From Globodera rostochiensis (taxonomy: Eukaryota; Nematoda; Chromadorea; Rhabditida; Heteroderidae), in the NCBI GenBank assembly GCA_018350325.1, contig JAEVLN010000019.1:1302001-1366000 (forward strand): DNA of 64,000 nucleotides, given 5' to 3'. The translations under genes and the position numbers were made by a program. A model generated the notes under the pieces. That model was not told the DNA's origin. It worked only from the letters and a program-made list of their open reading frames with translations, and ran no database searches. Of the stretch, positions 56,648 to 64,000 are shown one piece after another. Within the stretch, counting starts at the first letter, position 1, and each line of letters opens with the position of its first letter.

Positions 56648-57681
56648 CTCAATTAAAATTAACTAAGTTAAAAATAGTCAGAAAGTCAAAGAGATGGGTA
56701 CCAAACCGCCCTCTCCCCCACGGGTCCTCTAAAAAATTTTCTGAGCCCCCAAAGATATTTTGGCCAACAAAAAACTAAATTAATACTCGGGCTATAAAAA
56801 AACGCATTAAAATCGTGCAGTTCGTTTACTATAATTTTGTACATAATCTTTTAAAAGCTTTAGATATTTTCACCGACAGCCTCATTCCCTCAAATTTTCA
56901 TCAACATGGCCTTCCTTCCTTCGCCATTCAGAGAACCAAAACCCTTCATGTCTCCCCTCTATTGGATGTGAAAAACAAATGCCCTTTCTCATTATGCTCC
57001 CCCCCCCCCCCCCCGCTGTTTACGATTAGAATCAGCAGGGCGGCGGAGAGGAGAAGGCCTCCCGCCTCTCGCTCACTCTGAAGCATTTCCATTCCCCACA
57101 AAATTTTTTGCACTTTCCCAAGAATGGGAAAGTAAAAACAAGAAAAGTCATGTGGTTCGGCCAGAGGGACGGCCAACGCGGGGAGGGAGGGCAGGGCCCA
57201 GCTTTATAAATAGAAAGGGGAGGGGCGGCCGATAGCTTTTTGTTGTAAATATTTTGAAGCAATCCCTTTTTTCTTCCCTTTTTCTTTTCACGTAAATATT
57301 TAATCACTTAAAATACTCCGAAATAGCGATTTGAAGAAGTCGGCGGAACATTTCGCATTTTATATAAATTCAATCATTTTCACTCCTCACAAATTAGTTA
57401 ATTAAGATACATTATAAGAATATTGACGAGTGATTATAGAAATGGCAACCGTTCCAATGCCGCCGCCCCAAGACCAACGGGAACAACAAGTGACGTTAAG
57501 GTTAATTATGTAAATTTTAAAATTTAATTACAGAAAAAATCAACATGGAAACCTCTGCTGATCGCAAGTAAGTTAAACAAGACTCTAAAAATGTCCAAAA
57601 TCTTCAAATTTAAATTTTTAATCTAAATTTTTTTGGCACGCGAGATTTCCTGTATCGAAAATTCCGCCTGTGCCAGATTAA
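56648..57681. other. Divergent intergenic region, possible small 5' exons
   Basis: Contains a C run of about 14 at 57000, a purine-rich patch near 57180 and AT-rich sequence. An ATG at 57442 opens MATVPMPPPQDQREQQ and could splice (GTGACG donor, TTACAG acceptor at about 57532) to KKSTWKPLLIA. I could not connect this in frame to the exon at 57682, so it may be a separate short peptide or chance. Confidence 0.4.
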
Positions 57682-58133
57682 ATGAAATCGTCAAAACCAT
57701 CAGTTTTTCGTTCAGCACCAAAAATTCCGGACCCAGAAGAATTCCCTTTCGGAATTGTACAAACTGCAATCCGAGCTTCAGATCGGATGCGCACCACCTC
57801 TGAAGATTCGGCGGAGTCATTTGATGCCTATGAGACAGAGTGGGGGAAGGGTTTTAGAAAAAAAACTGAGTAAGGGTTTTAGCTCACACAATATTGGCGA
57901 TTCGGGACGCCGAATGAGCATCACAGAACGCTTTTTTGGCCGTTCAATGCCTCGCGAACGAAGCAACTCACTCGGCGAAGAACAAATGGGGGAGGAAAAG
58001 CACAAAAGCATCACAGAGGTCGCTCTTTTGTGATGCTCTCCCTAATTTGTGTAATATCCCATTTCAGAATCGAAATTTCAAGGACTTTATGAAGCGTCAG
58101 AGGAAAATATTGGGCGATGACGAATGGCAATAG
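57682..58133 (+). CDS. Small unrecognised protein with basophilic phosphosites
   Basis: A protein of 119 residues from three exons (57682-57839, 57883-58018, 58068-58133), with phases that match throughout. It starts MKSSKPSVFRSAPKIPDPEE, continues FPFGIVQTAIRASDRMRTTS, EDSAESFDAYET, then SHNIGDSGRRMSITERFFGR, SMPRERSNSLGEEQMGEEKH and ends NRNFKDFMKRQRKILGDDEW. RRMSIT and RERSNS fit kinase A or B type sites. The first intron is 43 bp; without it the frame breaks. A 25-bp direct repeat of AAGGGTTTTAG around that intron looks like a duplicated acceptor region. No family is recognised. Confidence 0.6.
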
Positions 58134-58814
58134 AGGCAAAAGAAAAGGATGGAATATTCGAAAAAACAATGTCGAATCAGAAGCTGTCGAATCAGAAACA
58201 TGCAATTACATATTTATTTTTTTCAAAATATTTGTAACGCTAACCGTTCGAATTTATTAAATCAAAAAAGCGTAAAATTTAAAAACTACCTTCTGTTGCT
58301 GAGTTTGATCGAAGTTGATTGGTTTTGTTTCAGTTTCTTTTATTGAAGACATTTTTGGGCATTTGGGGTTGGACAATGTTGCGAATGATTTGTGACCAGA
58401 GCCTAAAAAACAAATATTGATTAAAAAGGATAGGAGCGGGAGAAGGGCGAGAGTCCCGACTCCCGGTAAATTTTAAACTCACGTCCCCGGAAAGAAGTTT
58501 TAGTCTTTCTCACGCGCCCAGAAATAATTCCTTGGCGAAATGTTTTAATTTCAAACCGTCAGAATTTCAAAAATTTCCTCCGGCGGCGAACCCCCCTTAA
58601 GCAATTCTCAAAAAAATGTAGCCCTGGCCAATTTTCTCAATATAAATATTAAAATTCTGTAGAAATTTTTCCGCGGCGCCGTTGGACCTCTTTTCTCCCG
58701 CTCCCGCAGCACTCCCGTTAAAAAATCTACGGTAGTTTTACGGGAACGGGTACTCATATTGTTCAATATTTACTACAAATTTTAAATTTTTTAATTTAAT
58801 TAAGCAAAATTTTA
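58134..58814. other. Intergenic region
   Basis: AT-rich with a GGAGCGGGAGAAGGGCGAGAG patch at 58430. No gene or clear repeat is seen. Confidence 0.45.
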
Positions 58815-59472
58815 ATGTTTACCATTATTCGGCGCCACCTCTGGACAAAACTTGATAAATGGTTAGTTTTATATTTATAATTATTTTATATTAAATATTT
58901 TCCCCCAACGAAAAGGGAAAAAGAAGAAACTTTCCGAAAATCCACCCAAATTACATTTTGTGGAAGGCTTTCCGACATTTGTTACCGGTCTCGGGGTTTA
59001 AACCGGTCTAAAAAGGGCTAAGGTTGGATTTTGCGACACTCAGAAACAGTTTTTTCTCGATTTTGAAAAAACAGGCAGCTTTAATATTATTTCCTTTATT
59101 TTCAGTGAATGGCAAACGGTTATGTGCTCCAACGGAGTGATCGCCTGTTGGCATCCGCCCAAACAATTTCCTTATGAGCATTCGCGCCCTTTTAACATAA
59201 AAAAGGCGCTGATGGAAAAAGAAGTTATTTATTATGGATTTAAAATAAAAATTAATAATCTTTAGAACTTTCTCAATCGGAAAGGCGATGAAACGTTTGG
59301 GACCAACGGCCCTGATGATTTGGCACTTCGTGAAATTTTCTACACGGAAATGCAAGAGTGGAGGCCAATGTAATTCTTGAAACATCGCCTTTTTCCAACA
59401 GTTTTAATTACAATTAGATATCGAGAGAAGCGACTTTACAGGGCGAAAGTGGACGACGAGCTGAAGCCGTAA
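58815..59472 (+). CDS. Mitochondrial ribosomal protein mL42 (MRPL42)
   Basis: Subunit of the large mitochondrial ribosomal particle. The ATG at 58815 gives MFTIIRRHLWTKLDKW, a basic presequence-like start. Later exons carry KLSENPPKLHFVEGFPTFVT, then EWQTVMCSNGVIACWHPPKQ, FPYEHSRPFN, DDLALREIFYTEMQEWRPM and YREKRLYRAKVDDELKP at the stop (59472). The PYEH-(S/T)-(R/K)P motif, the F-T-x-x-x-(H/E)-W-x-P box and the final Y-R-x-x-x-L run identify mL42. The first junction (about 58861 to 58916) is not resolved in phase, so the N-terminal 15 residues are tentative. Confidence 0.85.
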
Positions 59473-59869
59473 TTCATTTAAAAGTGTTGATGGTCCCCCG
59501 CATTTTTTAAATTTATACTCCCCCCCCCCATCCCTTGGATATGCCCTTGCCGCCGATAACATCTATTAACTGTTCCAGCCCCCCCCCCCCGCCTCTGTGC
59601 ATTATGTCTTAAAAATGCTGGGGGATCGTCAGCATTATTACCCCTTTTTCGGAATTTTGGAAATTGATTTTAGGATTCTTTCCAATCCGCCTAACCTCCC
59701 AGGGCTTGAAGGACGCGCCAGTGACGAAAAGGATGACAAATTGCCAAAATGACTTTACCGAAGGGCGAGGCGTTAAATGCTTTTTTTCATCAGTGAATTG
59801 TTTTTTACCATCAGTTTAAATGACTCGATACTCAAATTTATCCCAATTTATGTTTTTGTTCTTGCCTAA
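59473..59869. other. Short intergenic region with C runs
   Basis: Two C runs lie at 59521 and 59580. The remainder is a GC-moderate gap between mL42 and LIPT2 on the same strand. No gene is seen. Confidence 0.45.
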
Positions 59870-60998
59870 ATGATGATCCAAGCGTTCTTCTTCGGTCGGG
59901 TTCCCTATTTGACGGGTATTAAAGTCTTGGGATGGATGTGTAATTGGTATATTTTTTGTAATTGCAGGTCTTTCTGTTCAAGAGTCTCTCTGCCGGCAGA
60001 TAGTTGCTGATCCTGGATTTAGGTGAGGCGTTCTCATTCATTCCGTTTGTGTCTCAATTTGTTTTGTATTGGGGTCCAATTCGTTTAGGGGTCATTTCCT
60101 TTGCCTCTTCGAACATCCGCCCACTTATACCGTTGGCATTCGACAGGACCAATATTCCGAGGAGCAGGCGCAACGGTTGCGAGCGCTGGGCGCCGAATTT
60201 CATAGGCAAATTGAAAAAAAATCGCAAAATGATAAATCTCTGCCCATCGACAGGATTAAGCGGGGCGGTCTCATCACTTTCCACGGGCCGGGGCAACTCG
60301 TAGCCTATCCGGTAAATTGAACGTTTCGGCTTTTTAAATTCCCACAGAAATGAAAAGTTTTCGGCTTCAAAATCAGACAAAACCACTCCTATAGTTTGGG
60401 CCTAAAATTGCCCGTTTTGCTGACAAATTCCCATTTAGGTTTTCAATTTACGCAAATTGTCACCGGACGGCAAGTCGAATGGGTTGGGTGTACGACGATT
60501 TGTTGAATTGGTGGAGGAGACTCTGATTCAAATTTTGGAATGCGATTTTGGACTGAAAGGAGTTGGACGGACTCGGGATCCGGGTGGGAATTTTGAACTA
60601 TCTGGTAAACTGGATAACTTTTAGGTGTTTGGGTGGATTCCATTCGCAAAGTGGCCGCTATTGGCATCCAAGTTCGGCATGGAGTCATTTCCCACGGGTT
60701 GGCGTTGAATTGTGACACCGATTTGGGCTGGTTCGACCACGTCAGTCAACTTACAAATTAGAATTCTGGGACAGAGTGTTTCCTTTAGATAGTGCCTTGC
60801 GGTCTCCACGGAAAGTTAGTCACTTCGGTCAGCAAAGAATTGAGTCGTCCGGTGTCCGTGTCGGAAGCCATCGGCCCAATCTGTTCTCAGTTTGAAAAAC
60901 ACTTTAAAGCGCCCGTACTGCTCGAAGAGGGCCATCTGGCGGAGACGTTTCTTTCGGAGTGCATTGGCGCTGAGGGAAGGCGGGAAACGCTTTTTTGA
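59870..60998 (+). CDS. Octanoyl-ACP:protein octanoyltransferase (LIPT2/LipB)
   Basis: Transfers octanoyl from mitochondrial ACP to the glycine cleavage H protein, the first step of lipoate synthesis. The ATG at 59870 opens [16 protein letters not shown], followed by [18 protein letters not shown]. Core motifs are [69 protein letters not shown] and [18 protein letters not shown]. The LipB acyl-enzyme Cys is in VPCG and the conserved Lys in RKVAAIG. Introns are near 40-60 bp. The loop [17 protein letters not shown] is an insertion compared with human LIPT2. No strong presequence precedes GRVPY, so import may need an alternative 5' exon. Confidence 0.95.
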
Positions 60999-63840
60999 CA
61001 ATTCTTCTCTTTTTATTACACTAATTGACGTCCTCGGTTCTTATTGAAAACGGACAAAAACAGTCACAATGGCCGAACATAATTTAATGCTTTTGTTAAA
61101 AATCACTGAAAAGAATACTTTCAGCGTTTGTTCCAATTCATTCACGCATTAAAAGAGAATTGCTAAAGAGCTCTAAAGTAAGGCAGAAGCATTGTTTGCT
61201 CGACGATAATGAAAGGGTCCACCGGCCTTTGCGCCAACATGGGCTGGCTATAAAAGCATCCTAAACACCCCTAAGGGGATGCCAAAATTCGTCCGCTTAC
61301 GCTGGGCCTTTGTCAGCCTTAGAGTTTGGATTTATTTAGTGATGTCATTTGTCCATCCTCTTCGGAAGTGTAATCAAACGACGTGAAGCGGAAATGGCCA
61401 ACAATAGCCGGTGTGTGGCTTTGAACAAAGAAGGCCGACATCACGCCCAATAATCCGCTCTAATGAATTTCCTTGCCCATTCGGCCCCCCCCCCAACGCG
61501 CGAATTTTTGAATTAAAGTGACTTTTTAGTCCCAATAAATCCTCATTTCGAGTTTTTGAGAATAAATCCCCATTTAGCCATTCGCGTTTTTAATCCCTAT
61601 TGGCCCTTTTTCCCCGAGGGTCCATTCGTTTCTGGGCCCTATGATCAACCAAATTGACTATTTTAACCTATCGGACAAGATTTCCATAAACAATGCCTAT
61701 TTTGACAAGAAATTGCTCAAATCAATTGTTTGTATCCAGAAATTGATTTTTTATTTTTGATCGAAAAAACCCCCTTGATTTAGTCGTCCAATTCTTTTAG
61801 TGCTCACTCATTTCCATTATTATTTTCTTTTACTTTTTTTCGCATAGGCCAGGCCAAATCACGCCCATTTTTGTTGAAGCATGGGAACCATGGACGGCAA
61901 AAAGTAAAAAGCGGCATAATTCAATGGCGTAAATATGTACACTGTCACCGATCTTTTTTAAATATAAAAATGAGTTTTGATGGTTGGTTGATACACATTT
62001 AGCCGAATAAACCAAAATCGGACATTTCGTAATAATTTTAACAAAGTTTTTTAATTTATTCGGCAAAACGTCCGATTCTTACCAAAAAATAAAAATATTT
62101 TTGTTTTGAGCGATGACGCAAAATAAATAAATAAAAGCGCCGTTTCGTCCGTTCGCATCACTTTCATTAGCCGACACGGGCCAGGCCAACAAAACCATCC
62201 GCCGCTTATTTCAAATTCGTTTCGGCCAGCCGCCATCATTCGAACTGTCCCAAATTCTCACCTCGACAAAACTAAAACAAAACGGCAATTCTTCCTTAAA
62301 GTAACTTTTAAACAAATATTCGATCGTTGAAAGTAACCGTCTCAAATTCAGCGCATCAGAAACATTCGAGTCCTTTTTTATTAATTATTTACGTTTTTAT
62401 TTTCTTTTTTATTTGTAAATAAATTTTGGCTTTTAAATTACTTGCGAATTTCAAAGAATTTAAGGCCTTTGCTCGGTGATGCGTCGCTTTTTTGGGTGTT
62501 TTTAGTCCGTTCGATCGAAATTTCCGCTTTTTTCTCTCCGGGCTTATTGGTGAAGACATTTCGCCGACAAAAGTTCTTTTGAGACAGTCTTTACGTACCC
62601 CGCCGCCCCCATTATTAAGCAATTTACAAAATGTTTCTCAACAAAAGCGTGGGAATCAATCGTTGTTTGGCTCCGCCTGAGACGGCAATTGCGCGTAAAT
62701 TTCAAAAGTTTTTCTTCCGTCATGGAACCTTTCATTAAATAATCTGCGAAATTTTGCTTTTGCTTCGACTCGTTCCCAAAAGGGGAACAAAAAGGTTAGG
62801 TAAATGCCGCCCAAACCGCCGCCGACCCTTTCCCTAAATGGATTTTCATCAAAAAGCTTCGGCCTAAAGCTTTTCTTCAAGTCCATAAAAAAATTGCCCA
62901 TCCGAAAATTCGCTTGGCCATTTGAATTAGATGGCTTTTCATTCAATGAATAAATTATTACTCAATAAAATATCACTTCATTTAATCCTCCAATTGCCTT
63001 CCGCTCTGCCGGAGAGGAAAAATTTATGGAAAGAAATTATTTCAGTTTTTTAAAATGTCACCCACCACAAATTATCCGACAAAAGCAATCTTCTCTAGAC
63101 AATTTTAGTTGTTAAAAACGGCTGTTTAAAAATTTAACGGATTTAAATTAAAGGGAAATCCCCCACAATTAAGAATTAAGCCCTGGAGGGATGGATATCC
63201 ATCCGGCCATCCCTCCAGGGCCTCTTTTGGGACGCTGTTAATTGTGCCACACACCGACCGCCGCCATCTGTTGGGTGGCGCTGGCCGGGGCCGGGGGCCG
63301 AAATGATGGCATTCGCTGCCGGCACTTTCCCAGTGCCTTCACGTCTCCTTTTTAGGGCCAAATGTGGGGCATCGCAAAGGCAAATTGCCCGGGGGAACTT
63401 TTAATAACAAAAATATCCCACCCTCAAGGCACTTTCAATTTGTAGTTGGTTAGGTTAGCCTCTCTCCCTCATAGTCAGTCACATCAGCTCACTCGCATTT
63501 CTCGTTCTATTTTATCACACTCAATTTGCCTTTTGGGTTTGATCATCGTTTCATTTTTGATTTCCCAAAAAGTTTGTGCTTTTGTGAGAATTCCAATGAA
63601 TTGAAAAATTATCCCAAAAATGGGGCAAAATGCCAAATGGGGGGGGGGGGGGCACCTGGACACTTTGTCCCATCAATGTCTTGGGTGTTTGAAGGTTGAT
63701 TGGGCGTCGGGCACAATTGGTGCTCACGTTTGGACCCTCAAGCCTGTTAAACTTTGAGTTCAACGATGACAAATATTACAAGCCTCCGTACATCCCGAAT
63801 TATCCAAGAGAACATTTTTTTGAATTAAAGTTGTTCAATC
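60999..63840. other. Gene-free region before the terminal tandem array
   Basis: No open frame with family motifs is seen in 2.8 kb. Features are a CCCCTAAGGGG palindrome near 61270, a C run at 61486, a perfect hairpin at 63181-63220 and a G run at 63640. Confidence 0.55.
63181..63220. other. Perfect 14-bp inverted repeat (hairpin)
   Basis: CCCTGGAGGGATGG is followed after a 12-bp spacer by CCATCCCTCCAGGG. The spacer ATATCCATCCGG is itself partly self-complementary to the arms. It could fold as a cruciform or RNA hairpin; no host transcript is recognised. Confidence 0.9.
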
Positions 63841-63842
63841 AA

Positions 63843-64000
63843 CCAATCGTACCCGGCGACCAATCGTACCCGGCGACCAATCGTAACCGGCGAACAATCG
63901 TACCCGGCGACCAATCGTACCCGGCGACCAATCGTACCCGGCGACCAATCGTAACCGGCGAACAATCGTACCCGGCGACCAATCGTACCCGGCGACCAAT
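63843..64000. repeat. 17-bp tandem repeat with a 4-unit period
   Basis: More than nine copies of TACCCGGCGACCAATCG run into the window edge. A variant with two changes, TAACCGGCGAACAATCG, recurs at about every fourth unit (near 63884 and 63952), a 68-bp higher-order period. The array continues outside the window. Confidence 0.95.

Noticed and set aside
62389..62946. Overlapping minus-strand frames of 63-96 residues
   Set aside because: Composition is Lys/Phe-rich as expected from AT-rich DNA, with no motif and no consistent splice model.

Overview
This window is eukaryotic and almost certainly nuclear DNA of a nematode. Genes are broken into many short exons by introns that are mostly about 41-50 bp. 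Both strands carry dense, closely packed genes. Several products are recognisable orthologues of nematode genes, including an OPA1/EAT-3 dynamin and a PTEN/DAF-18 phosphatase with a long tail. Introns of the GC-AG class are unusually frequent. From memory, that trait plus moderate GC content points to a plant-parasitic tylenchid such as a cyst nematode, but the genus is an inference. All exon joins were made by eye from splice signals, reading frame and family motifs, so individual junctions may be off by a few bases.

Layout. 1-6930 is an uninterrupted 42/43-bp satellite. It begins 38 bp past a splice donor of an ABCB (P-glycoprotein type) transporter on the minus strand (6969-9724), so it probably sits in that gene's intron. 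10142-11445 is a G-rich polypurine minisatellite upstream of the transporter. 12351-22743 is a run of five minus-strand genes: an L51/S25/CI-B8-fold mitochondrial protein, MED10, TRIAP1, eIF3f and OPA1. TRIAP1 and MED10 are only 10 bp apart. 23581-25982 holds plus-strand MRM2 and a four-helix membrane protein. 26441-30347 is PTEN. 30991-32513 is an unrecognised serine-rich gene. 32514-35940 is gene-poor, with purine microsatellites.

35941-44312 holds a MIF-family protein, GAR1, an M3-peptidase homologue that has lost its zinc site, SmE and TRMT112, with a foldback element between the last two. 45787-49016 is a coiled-coil gene. 49309-52548 holds NDUFAF7 (with a hAT-like MITE in an intron), FMC1 and a small basic protein. 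53247-60998 holds a La-related RNA-binding protein, pyrroline-5-carboxylate reductase, a small phosphosite-rich protein, mL42 and LIPT2. The last 3 kb hold no recognisable gene and end in a 17-bp tandem array.

About ten of the roughly two dozen genes act in mitochondria: OPA1, TRIAP1, MRM2, the L51-fold protein, NDUFAF7, FMC1, PYCR, mL42, LIPT2 and possibly the M3 homologue. The most unusual observations are the satellite inside a transporter intron, the GC-AG introns, an OPA1 segment with a tandem exon duplication that absorbed a splice acceptor, the inactive M3 homologue, and the tight TRIAP1-MED10 pair.
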